Below are positions 12,290 through 22,495 of a DNA stretch of 64,000 bases, in pieces. Below the pieces are notes generated by a model. That model had not been told where the DNA came from. It ran no database searches and saw only the letters and a list, made by a program, of their open reading frames with translations. A program made the position numbers and the translations under genes. Position 1 is the stretch's first letter, and the number at the start of each line of letters is the position of its first letter. Source of the DNA: Salvator merianae (Eukaryota > Chordata > Lepidosauria > Squamata > Teiidae); the NCBI GenBank assembly GCA_003586115.2, contig QVOM02000042.1, forward strand, positions 37,798,019 to 37,862,018, written 5' to 3'.

Positions 12290-12458
12290 GGCTCTGAGGC
12301 TAGGAACTTTTGTTCCTAGCCCTTTGGAGTGCTCGGACCCCAGTGCCATTCCAGATGGCACTGTTCTAGACCATGCCTTTCTTTAGTACAAATCAGTGGG
12401 CTTGGCTGGTTCAGACCCACTGGTTCAGACCATGGAGAGGTGAGTGCAGAAATGCCCA
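12290..12458. repeat. Right-hand part of a foldback MITE family
   Basis: GGCTAGGAACTTTTGTTCCTAGCCC through CAGACCCACTG to GTGCAGAAATGCCC follows the same order as 54738-54937, where the complete element ends in GCAGAAAGAGCCT. The left half is not recognisable here. Confidence 0.5.
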
Positions 12459-12499
12459 TGTCTTTCTTAGAAACTAAGCCTGGAAGCCAAAGTAAGAAG

Positions 12500-14325
12500 C
12501 ATATGCAAAGACATCAGTAAGCTGACACAACTTAATATGGATATAAAGATCAAGAATGGGTCATAGCTAACAAGGAAATACAGTGATATGCCTGTAACTG
12601 AAGGCATTGATATTGCTAAACAAAGGCTTATGGCATTGTTCACCAGGATGAAGAGATACACTAGAGTAGCAGAGAGAGACCAAAAGAATAAACACACTCT
12701 TCTTTGAAGAGCCATCTAAGGTATACTCTCAATTATAAGGCGGCAAGCTATTAAGAGCAGATTCTCTAAGTCCTGAAACTGAACAAGTCTGGGAAAATAT
12801 ATGGGAAACAGAATCCTATCCTAACATCAATGCCCAGTGGCTAATAGGCCTGAGAACAGACCACTGCAATTTCTCAGAGCAGAAACCAATTACCGTCACA
12901 GAAGCAGATATTCAACAATGGGTCAAACATATGAAGAACTGGGAAGCATCAGACATGTATTTGTTAAAGAAACTAAAAGCACTGTGTGAATGTCTAGCAG
13001 CACAAATAAATCAGTTACTATCAGCTGGCTCCCAAGCCAACACAAGGCAGGACAGTAAATCATCAAAGACTCCAACAAGGGAACACCACCATCCAAATAT
13101 TGTCCCCAAACCTGCCTTTGCACAATGTGGAAACTCTTATAGGTATCCTTCCCACCAAGATGAATAGACAAGTATGTCAGTACATGTATGTCACATGGAC
13201 ACAATGATGAAGAAGCAAGGAAAACCACAACAACCAGATACGTTAAGAGGGTAAGACAGGTCTTGAAATCTCAGCTCACTGGAAGGAACAAGAGCCAAGT
13301 CATCAATGTGTATGCACTGCCAGTTGTCTGATGCCCAGCTGACATAATCAATTGGCCAAAATAGCTCCTGATATTAAGACCTGAAAACTCTGGGTTCCAC
13401 CCCAAATCAAGTGCCAACAGACTGTATACTAGCTGAAAGGGTGAGGGTTAACAAGTGTAAAAGCCACTGTTCTAAATGAAGAGAGAAACACCCATGAATA
13501 CAATAGTGAAATGGCTCCTATGGATGAACTGCTAAGAGAATACTTCAGACAACTGGCAGGCAAGGAGCATAAATGAAGGGCAGGTAGTGGAGGTTCCTGG
13601 CATAACATGGAATGTACCATCAGCAGATCAAAGTAGTAGCTAACATTGGAAAAACCTATCAGTGCCTGGAAAAGCAGGACTAAAAGACAGCACTGAGGCA
13701 TTAATCTTAGCTGCAGAAGACACAGCATAGGTACAAGACTGCCAGAAGCAGAAGCATGGGTCTACCGCACCAGGCAGAACCTCAATCACAGAATGTACAA
13801 AGAGGTCCCTGAGATAGTCCAGCACATAATAGTTCTATGCAAGATGCTGGCAGGAAACGGCAGAAACAGAGCAGCATAACCAAATTGCAGGAATTACGTA
13901 CATGCATATCTGCAGTGAGCATAGGCTGGACATCCCAAAGTCTAAACAGACAACACCACAAGAAAGGGTGACAGAACAACAGAGCCAAGATCCCGTGAGG
14001 CTTCCATATCCAGACCAACAAAGAAGTACTGGCCAATCGATCCAACATCACGGTAGTAGACAAAAGCAAGAAAGGCAGTGATAAAAGATGTAGCAGTCCC
14101 AGTGATGATAAGATCGGGAAGAATGAATATGAGAAACTGGAGAAATGCTAGGGTCTGGAAGAAGAACTGGAGAAGGTGTGTAAAGGCAAGGCAAAAATGG
14201 TCACAATGGTAAAAGAAGCACTCAGGGCAGTAACCCCTAAGTTGGATGAATGGCTTCAGCAAATCCAAAGTTAAATAGCCTTAGAAACAGCTAAGATACT
14301 GTTTCTAAGGACCCTCAAACAGATG
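12500..14325 (+). pseudogene. R4/Dong-type LINE relic, internally deleted
   Basis: Broken plus-strand frames give blocks in the order expected for the single ORF of an R4-clade LINE, a family with a restriction-like endonuclease. At 12788-12843 the block reads WENIWETESYPNINAQWL. At 12895-13030 it runs from VTEADIQQWVKHMKNW to LCECLAAQINQLLSAGS, which precedes the reverse transcriptase palm. At 13072-13180 there is a decayed fingers region. The catalytic YxDD section is missing, with an apparent deletion near 13180-13240. The downstream blocks are GFHPKSSANRLY (13389-13424), GLKDSTEALILAAEDTA (13678-13728) and LRAVTPKLDEWLQQIQ (14221-14268) near the C-terminus. Many stops and frameshifts show an old, dead copy. 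Clade assignment comes from remembered family text, not a search. Confidence 0.75.
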
Positions 14326-15419
14326 TTTTGCACTTGTGCACATTATTATTTTACCTATTTGAAACATTTGGGATTACTTTGAATTCAACAACTCATACAG
14401 TGGAACTGCAAGGTGGTGGGGAAGAAGTGAAGCTCTGACTGGACTTGTCTTCCCAACTGTGTTTTGGTCTGCACTGCATCAAAAGGAGGGTTTGAGAGAT
14501 CAAAAGTGAGGTATCAGTTGTCCCTCCCTTGCTGTTTTGTCAGACCCACTGCACCCACAGCATTCTCTGTGTGTGTGTGCTTGCTTGGGTTACTTTTTGA
14601 ACTACTGACCAGGATGGATGGATATCATAGCTTAACTCATTCAGAGGCACCAGGTTGGTGAAGGCTGATACTGTAGATAATTCTGGGAACATGTAGGTGG
14701 TGTGAAATCAATAATTGGCCATAAGCTTGGGAATTGTTAGACACTCCTGTCAGATTCCAAGTCCATGTAGTTGAACTGATACATGTTTCTTCGCTTCAGA
14801 TACTAAAATAATATTCTGTTGATATTCTTTAGAGTAAAACACATTTGCAAGATTTTTTTTGGCATCAGGCCATGCGTTTAGAAAGTTTTGGTTCTATTTG
14901 TTTTCTTGAAAAAGATTTTTAAATGAAACTCCTTAAAATAGGAAAACTGTTCAAAAGAGAGAGAGTTGAGTTATATTTCGTCTTGTTTCTTTATGTTTTC
15001 AAGGTCTAGCCAAGTTAAACCAATAAAATGGAATCTTATTCCTAAAATCCACAAACTATATGTGACCACTAGCTCACTTCACCAAGAAACCTGTGCCAGT
15101 TAAAATATGTCATGACTAGTTGTGCTTGGTGCAAACTCCAAATAATGAAGGCATTAATTTATGAGCAGATTCCCTTGTGTCAGGTTATGAATAACATACT
15201 TAAATACAGTGCGGTACTATTATCAAGTGCTTAGTTTTTTCCCCCCTTCAATGTATGAGACAAGATCCTGTATTTTGTCCCCACTGTTGACTTTCCTGAA
15301 GTCTTTTGAAAGGTGGAGGAGACCCTGATCTAGCACAGCTGTACGAATATAGAACTCTCACATAGATGTAGTTTGGAATTAAACTACAATGATATGGCTG
15401 TTTCTGTACTATGTGTGTG
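14326..15419. other. Unassigned DNA
   Basis: Past the LINE relic there is no supported element. Short frames here have no recognisable content. Confidence 0.45.
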
Positions 15420-15780
15420 TGCCGGTCCACATAGTGCAGCCTACTAAGTTCAGTCCATTCTGGGCCAGGCTAGCAGCAGTCTGTTCCATGAGCTGTTCAC
15501 ATTCTGACAGCTCATCTCAACCCATACTTCAGATGCCGGGAATGAAAGTTCCCAGTTTGGGGATCTTCAGAGGTGTGTACACTTCTGGAGGTGCTTCCTT
15601 GTGCACCACACTGAAAAGGGACTGGGCCTCCTATCCTGGACCATGGGGTGCTCTGCATGCATGCTCTTCATGGTCTGGGATTAGCTCAGTAGACTGTTTG
15701 TGGACTGCTTTAAAGAAGCTCACACCTGGACCATTTTCACACTGTATCCTAACCCATCACTTTGTCAGGTGTGGATGAAG
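15420..15780. repeat. Unclassified dispersed repeat
   Basis: The interior text GTTCACATTCTGACAG...GGGAATGAAAGTTCCC recurs near 23441-23500. The text GTAGACTGTTTGTGGACTGCTTTAA recurs near 50424-50448. So this is a family with at least three partial copies in the window. The ends and class are unknown. Confidence 0.5.
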
Positions 15781-16805
15781 TGAACTAGGCATGGGCAAGG
15801 CCTCTGCTGGTCCAGATCCAGGTCATTTTGTAATCTGTGATACTGGCAAGGGCAGAAAGGGCTATATTTAGTTTTAAAGCAAATTAATATCCAAAGGTTC
15901 AAAATGGGGGTGGGGGGAGGTCTGAATTCTTCACCTCAAAGGTCTCTCAGCAGTCCCAGTAAAATACACAGAAAGATCCTAAAACACACCAGGTTGTCTT
16001 CCTGAATTTTTAAGTCTACCAAGCAATGCACTCTTATCATCTAAAGAGCACTCTCCTCTCTTAAGCCCAATCTTCAAAATTTTCTGACTCCCCACACTGC
16101 TGTCATCATTAGGCACAGATATCCTTTTGTTGACATCTCTCCTTCAAAAAATGAGAAGATTCTGCTGTTACTCAATTTTAGTTCTGGAAGTTATGTTTTG
16201 ATAAACTTCCTGGGGTGATGTTAAATATTATTAGATCTACCCATCAAAGTTGTGAAGCTTGAGGAGACAGGAACAGGAGCAATAGATGATGCCCATTTTA
16301 ATTCTCCCACTTGAGATACACAGATTTTTAACGGCATGGTGTATAAGAGGAATGGAAGCATTGCTGAGTCCCAAGCAACTACGGCTCATTGCTACAATGG
16401 TGGGTCAGAAATATAGAGAATAATACTATATATTATTATATATAGAAGTTTCAGATAGGTGGAAACCAGCAGTATAGGGAGCTATTTGAAATCAGTAAAG
16501 GTCTTCTAAAAAATTTAATGTTGTTTCTTGTTTTAAAACCCACAGTGTTATTTTACCTTGTAGGAGCAAGGAAACAGGTATAAAAACTTAAGCCATTTGT
16601 TAGCATCCAATTAATGTTAGAGTAAGCACTCACACATGCCAGATACAAAAAAAAAAGCAAAACAAAGAAGGGTAAGAAGAAAGTAAGAATTTTGCAAACA
16701 TTCTGTTCATATTAGGGTAGGTACTCAGAGTCTCACACATATTATAAAAAAGAAAAGACAGAATTTTCAGGTATTTGCATATGCACATTTCAAAAATAGC
16801 CTCAA
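15781..16805. other. Unassigned AT-rich DNA
   Basis: A (TAT)-rich patch lies at 16425-16445. I see nothing else I can support. Confidence 0.45.
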
Positions 16806-16912
16806 CAAGTGTCAGCATCTTGCTGACCTCAAAAAAGCTAAGCAGGATAGAACCTGTCTAATTCTTGGATGGGAGGTCCCAGCAAATTCAAGAGTTGTAG
16901 GGTAGACTGGGA
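16806..16912 (+). repeat. 5S-rRNA-derived SINE fragment
   Basis: AGCTAAGCAGGATAGAACCTG...TAATTCTTGGATGGGAGGTCC follows the internal control region of 5S rRNA (GAAGCTAAGCAGGGTC... then TACTTGGATGGGAGACC). The divergence and the unrelated tail indicate a SINE head rather than a functional 5S gene. A second copy lies at 44310. Confidence 0.75.
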
Positions 16913-17943
16913 AGTTAAAAAATAAGTTGGAAGAAAGCAGTGTCAAACCATATACAGTTGCTAGTGTCCCAGCTCAACCTGAAGTCATCTTTACCTTTAC
17001 ATTTAAAGAGAATGATTATAAAAACTATGGAGAACTAAATCTTACTATTGTTTTACTGTCCTAGTAATAGATGTTGAGTAATTTTTAGCCCTTCCTGCTC
17101 TTCCTTATTGAAGTATTTGGTCTTAAGTTGGATAGAAGAAGAAGAATTATAATAGAAGACTATCCTCTGACAGCCCTTATGTCAGAGACTTTACTCTTCA
17201 GATTAGGACCTGTGGATACACTGGTTAGAAAAAAACAAAAGCTGTATAAGGTTCAACATGGCATACACAGTGACAAAGAATGAGATCCAATTTTCATAGT
17301 AATAATTACTAGACTATTAAATATTAATAATTACTAAATTAGTAAATCACTCCAGTCCAATGGTGAGGTTATGGTACGAATTGAATATTTGAAGAATTAC
17401 TTCCACCTTTTCACAACAAATCCCATTCTGATGATATCAATCTTTTTGCCTTTCACTTTGGAAAACAGACTCTGACCAGCCCATCTCAAATGAAGTCTTT
17501 ATTTTATATCCTTGTTCAAGATCAACAGAATACATGACTTTGGTTAACACTGTTCAGAAGGCTCCTCAATATCACTATGATCAATGTCAGAATGTCAGTT
17601 CAAATTTTTGATTATCTGTGCCTTAATGTTTCATCTTATGCCTAATAATAGCTTGAGGGATTATAAATCAGGATTATCGCAATATTAAATGAGCTGGCTT
17701 GGAACACTCATGTAGGCTTTTTATTATTTTTCTTGCTGTTCTGCATCTAAATAGCACTGCTCATTTCATAGAAGACATGGACATGATCCAGCAAAATTTA
17801 AATACTTTTAATTCCTACTGGTTTATACTTAAGTCTTTATTATAGAAGCTAACAAGGTCTAATTTTCTATGAATCATGTCTCGAAAACATTCTATGGAGC
17901 GTTCTATTCTATGGAGTTGCACAGCTATAAAATCTCACTTATC
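16913..17943. other. Unassigned AT-rich DNA
   Basis: No recognisable gene or element is present. Confidence 0.45.
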
Positions 17944-17946
17944 TTA

Positions 17947-18407
17947 GGCTGCATCCCGACAGGACCTAAAACCTGGGATTATCCCAGAGTTATATTGGTA
18001 TTGTCACACATCTCCTTGACAATCCCAACATAGTCTCAGGAAATAGGGGCATAATTCCAGCATATTGCTATTCTGGGAACAATCAACCCCCAACACAGAT
18101 TTTCTTGAAATAGAGATACAAGTTACCTGTCTGGATGCTTGCTTCCAGGATCCATTTTGAAGAAAATGGGCCCTGTGCATGCATGGGGGCAAAAACAGGC
18201 TGAATATGCCCACTCTGCAAGTATGGTGTCCAGAACTTGCTCATACCCAGTTATTTCACACCATCGAAATACCCAGAAATACCCATCGCATTGTTATGGG
18301 CTGGGCTTGCCCTGCAATTTCGCCCTGTGGTCCGGGAGGGTCAGTGACATAAAACTGCAGGATCTTAACAAAATCTCATGTTTTCCTCTCGCTGTCTGGA
18401 GAAAACC
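17947..18407 (-). mobile_element. PIF/Harbinger-like MITE, long form, reversed
   Basis: The ends are GGCTGCATCCCGACAGG and CTGTCTGGAGAAAACC. They are flanked by a perfect TTA duplication (17944-17946 and 18408-18410). Interior landmarks (TCCAGGATCCATTTTGAAGAAAATGG and GCCCTGTGCATGCATG) match the element at 4684-5125 in the opposite direction. Its length, 461 bp, fits the 442-bp sister copy. It encodes no protein. Confidence 0.8.
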
Positions 18408-18410
18408 TTA

Positions 18411-19986
18411 GGATGATTCATTTGTTTCTATCAATTCTTCAGTAACTAACGAACAGGCATTTTCTGTGATTGACTCCATATGAAAATAATAATTCATTCA
18501 GGAGAGATTACATGAGCTATTCAGATTACATGGTTGCTGTGTTCACAAATGATGCATTTTCACCAGGGATCCTGCCGACAGAGGTAGGATAGAAGCTCCA
18601 GTGAGTTTTAGGTAATTTATTATCAGTATTTGCCTTATGTTACATGCTGACATGGAGCTAACTAAAAGAAGTAGTTTGTTGATCGCCAAGAATGAACACA
18701 CACTATTGGAAAGAATTTTTTTTAAAATCCTCTGTTGAAAAAAATTAACTATGTGCACAAATGAAGCATGAATGAATAAAGCCAATAATCCTGAAAATGT
18801 TTCATGAATCTTCATATTATACACTTTTAAAAAAAATTAAATATAACAATATAGTCAAACTGAAGTGCAGATATATCATAGGAAGATAAACACATTATTT
18901 GGTATAGCAGGAACCTACTATTGCCATATACTACACTAATGGCTAGATTGGCAATATGTATATTAAACTTTTTCTTCAAACACTTATTCCAGTTATCCAG
19001 ATTAGATCTAAAATGACTAAAACCAGGAAATTACCACTGTGAACTGGTCTGCTATATTTACAATTTTGATAAATATTCAAAATGTAAAGAATGTTGTTAA
19101 AAGATGTGACAGTATTTTTTTTTCTTTTTCTTAAATAAGTTAAACATGAGCAGTGAGATGACATCAAATACTCAGGATCATAAAAACAAATGTGAACTGT
19201 GCAGAGTTCTAGATGAATGTTTCAAACCTGGCTATTAAAATGGTACATATGATTCAAGAAACAATAGACTAGCATGCATTGTGGTAAAATTTCCTAAAAT
19301 TCTGGCATACCAGGTATTATAGACTATTCCCATCACTACCCAATCCTCATCATTGGCTATGCTGACTGGACACATATTGCTGAATTTCTATAGATTCTTC
19401 CTTTGTGCTCTATCCGACAATTCACAAGACCTTCTTTATTTTAAAAAAGAATAACTTCTCTCATTGGTTGAGCTATGGTTGCTTGAAGTCAGAGTTGTAT
19501 TTCTCTTCCTGGATGTATTAGGGATTCTAAGGATGGATAACTATTCCCGACAACAACAATATTTAAATTCTAATTGTCATTTCATTATTCCAGCGTGATA
19601 ACTTTCTGCTTGAAATCCCACTGTTGCACTTAAGAACTGTAAGTAATTTCAGTTCTACAGTGGTAATTGTTTTCTAATTAATGTGGCACCATTAAATATA
19701 GCCTCTTTGAAATTGCAACATAATGAGATAGGCAACTGTTTGCCTAGTAAAAAGCTGGACATTGTGTGGTAATATTTAAATCACCATGAAATCAAAAAGA
19801 GAAGGGTATTTCTTTTATCCATTCACATCTAGACAGATGCAATACCACCAATTTAAATCAACAGGACAAAGATGGGGGGGAAAGGAAGAAAAATAAGAAA
19901 ACTCCAATCCCTGCTTGAAGGCATTTGCAATATATTTTTTTAGCAGCTTTGCTGCAGGCTTCTCAGGTGCTCAATCTGGAATCTAT
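18411..19986. other. Unassigned AT-rich DNA
   Basis: I see no mobile-element termini. The stretch 19550-19800 is repeat-free and TAAT-rich and could be conserved non-coding sequence, but nothing in one genome can show that. Confidence 0.35.
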
Positions 19987-20103
19987 GACTGCATCCAGAC
20001 ATCACTTACTTATTCTGCTATATTTGGTTATTCCAGAATAAAGCATAGATATTCCGGAATATTCAAATATAGTGGAATATGTAAGTGACGTCTGGATGTA
20101 TTT
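19987..20103. mobile_element. Short foldback MITE of the GGCTGCATCCAGAC family
   Basis: The left arm GACTGCATCCAGACATCACTTACTTATTC and the right arm, ending GTAAGTGACGTCTGGATG, pair over about 45 bases. The loop is small, around AATAAAGCATAGATATTCC. No clear 3-bp duplication survives. Confidence 0.7.
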
Positions 20104-20549
20104 TGGGCACAGTTTGTAGATTCCAGAAAGGTACTTCATGCCCCAGATTAATAGACTGATACTAGTAGATCCTTACTAAGGCATGAGACTGCTTCTTCCA
20201 CGGTCCCACCTAAATAGTCATTCTTTGAGGTCTAGTATTTATTATTCTAATGCAATTAAAAGCACTATGTACAACATCTCTAATGCCTCAAGAACAGTGG
20301 TATACTGTAAACAAGGACACATTTAGAAAGCTTACAAAACATTATCCACTTGATAAGATCATTTACGGAACCCCTCCTATGTGTCCTAGTGTCTCCAGAA
20401 ATATGTTTGACTAGGACTAAAGAAATGACTTCTCAGGAGTTGTGTCAATGGACACAAAGATCCATCTTAACTCCCAAAGTTCTTATTAGGCACCATGCCC
20501 TGAAGAGTTTCCTTTGAACTTTGGGACCTGAATTGTTCTATATGTAAGC
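20104..20549. other. Unassigned DNA
   Basis: No feature is recognised up to the target duplication of the next hAT insertion. Confidence 0.45.
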
Positions 20550-20851
20550 TGTAACTGTAGGGGTGTGCACGAAGGCACTTTTCCCCTTTCGCTTCGCATT
20601 CCTGCAAAGCTACGGGGCTTCGTTTTCGCACGAAAAAATATGTGTGAAAATGAAGCCCTTCGTCTTCGCGGCGAAGATTTTCACCGCGACCGGAAGCAGA
20701 GAAATCAAGGCGAAGGAAAGATCCTTCGCCTTGATTTCTCTGTTTCCGATGGCGCTCGCCTCTCTCTCACTCCCCCCCCAGTCTGTCAGTGTGCGCGTGG
20801 GACTGACAGCCTGGGGGATGAGACAGCGGCAAATTGCAAAGGTCCCAAAAT

Positions 20852-22347
20852 TAGGGATGTGCACGAAAGGAATTTTCTCTGTTCGTTTCGCAATGCTTCG
20901 AAGCTTCGGAGCTTCGTTTTCGCACGAAAACGGAAGTCGCGAAAATGGCGATTTTCGTTTTCGCAGCGAAAATTTTCGAAAACCGGAAGTGAAAAATCAA
21001 TGAAATAAGTAGCGAAAAACAAACGCCGCATATCCCCCTGCCCTCTCCCTTCTATATTTGACCGTCCACGTTGCTAATTTAAGGAGTTGCTTCGTTAAAA
21101 GTAAAAATTGCACGGAGCTTACTTTTTACCGGCGGCCGATTTGTAGCAGGATTCAAAGCAACGAAGGTACGTTTGGGGTTCCTCACTGCAGATCAAAAGC
21201 AAGCGAAAGCAAGCAAAGGAATTTTTTTCGCTTTGATTTTTCGTCATTTTCGATGCCTTTTCGACGCTCATGTCTGTGCGCGCACACGCGCTAACTTCTG
21301 TCCCTTTAACTTATCAGCGCGACTCGTCGCTGTCTGCCATCCGTGCCAATCGTTTGGGGCACAGAAATTATTACCTCGCCTACGAGGCGGGCAGGCTTAG
21401 TCAGCAACGCGCGAAGTAATTGCCTTCAGCTCAGTGCGTAATTTAGAAGACTGGCGGCAGCCGCAGGATGAAATAACTCCCTACTTCCGAGTAGCAGCGA
21501 AATGTCGCCTCGTCTTGCCCTCCCTTCTTACTTCCGAGTAGCAGCGAAATGACGCCTCGTCTTGCCCTCCCTTCTTACTTCCGAGTAGCAGCGAAATGAC
21601 GCCTCGTCTTGCCCTCCCTTCTTACTTCCGAGTAGCAGCGAAATGTCGCCTCGTCTTGCCCTCCCTTCTTACTTCCGAGTAGCAGCGAAATGACGCCTCG
21701 TCTTGCCCTCCCTTCTTACTTCCGAGTAGCAGCGAAATGACGCCTCGTCTTGCCCTCCCTTCTTACTTCCGAGTAGCAGCGAAATGACGCCTCGTCTTGC
21801 CCTCCCTTCTTACTTCCGAGTAGCAGCGAAATGTTGCCTCGTCTTGCCCTCCCTTCTTACTTCCGAGTAGCAGCGAAATGTTGCCTCGTCTTGCCCTCCC
21901 TTCTTACTTCCGAGTAGCAGCGAAATGACACCACGTCTTGCCCTCTGTTTCAAAACGAAGAACTATATAACACCATCAAAGAAGTTTTATTAACTCCAAG
22001 CCGTCTGAGTTTCTCATCCTCATGCGGTGCGATCGCTGCGAGGCAGGCGAAGAGTTAAAAAAATACCGTCTTTCCTAATGTGAAGCATGACAATTTCCAC
22101 CTCTAGAGGCAGAGACTGGAGGCTACGAAGCTACTAAGCTTCGTTGCTTCGCAGTTTTCGCAGCGAAAAAAGACGAAAAATAGCCATTCGCGGTGAGTAG
22201 CGAAGGTCACGAAAATTGACGAAAATCGCCGTGACTTTCGCTATTCGCTTTCGCAATAGGGAGGGCACTTCGCATTCGATGCGAATGCTGCGAAGCAACG
22301 AAATTCGTACGAAATTTCGTTGCTTCGAAATTTCGTGCACATCCCTA
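20852..22347 (+). mobile_element. Non-autonomous hAT element, group II, nested copy
   Basis: The 1496-bp element starts TAGGGATGTGCACGAAAGG and ends TTTCGTGCACATCCCTA. It sits inside the outer group I element with a perfect 8-bp duplication CCCAAAAT (20844-20851 and 22348-22355). The interior is CpG-rich and unlike group I apart from the termini and TTCG-rich subterminal text. It holds ten 47-bp units at 21482-21951. Before the repeats it is 630 bases long and after them 396 bases, exactly as in the copy at 28821. A 78-residue frame at 21058-21294 is shared with that copy, but it resembles no known protein and probably follows from near-identity of the copies. Confidence 0.93.
21482..21951 (+). 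repeat. Ten-copy 47-bp minisatellite inside the nested hAT element
   Basis: Each unit begins TACTTCCGAGTAGCAGCG and continues AAATG-NCG-CCTCGTC to CCCTCCCTTCT. Unit starts fall every 47 bases from 21482 to 21905. The variable site after AAATG reads TCG, ACG, ACG, TCG, ACG, ACG, ACG, TTG, TTG, ACA in order. Units 1-3 and 4-6 therefore share a pattern, suggesting duplication of a three-unit block. The last unit is the most divergent. Confidence 0.97.
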
Positions 22348-22495
22348 CCCAAAATGCATTGAAAATTGAGGGACCTTCGCAATTCAAATTTCGTGATCTT
22401 TGTTGCCCTTCGCATTCGATGTGAAGGGAACGAAATCACGAAATTCGATGAAAATTTGAGTGGCACGAAACTTCGTGCACACCCCTATGTAACTG

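Larger units (their letters stand above)
20558..22487 (-). mobile_element. Non-autonomous hAT element, group I, copy 2, interrupted
   Basis: The outer element starts TAGGGGTGTGCACGAAGG and ends CTTCGTGCACACCCCTA. It is flanked by the 8-bp duplication TGTAACTG (20550-20557 and 22488-22495). Its own sequence is 20558-20851 plus 22356-22487; between them lies a complete group II element with its own duplication. Relative to copies 1 and 3 it is inverted: its left end carries the CGAAGGCACTTTTCCC text that forms their right end. It is shorter, about 426 bp without the insert, and lacks a full 145-bp unit. Confidence 0.92.

Noticed and set aside
16806..16912. A functional 5S rRNA gene
   Set aside because: It has too many substitutions, lacks the 5S termini, and the tail is unrelated. 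It fits a SINE head.
21058..21294. A 78-residue frame present at the same place in both group II hAT copies (also 29027-29263)
   Set aside because: The two copies are close to identical in DNA, so a shared frame is expected. It resembles no protein I know and is too short for a transposase.
21482..21951. Regular 47-bp repeats as a possible CRISPR array
   Set aside because: The repeats are directly abutting with no unique spacers, and the setting is a vertebrate transposon. It is a minisatellite.
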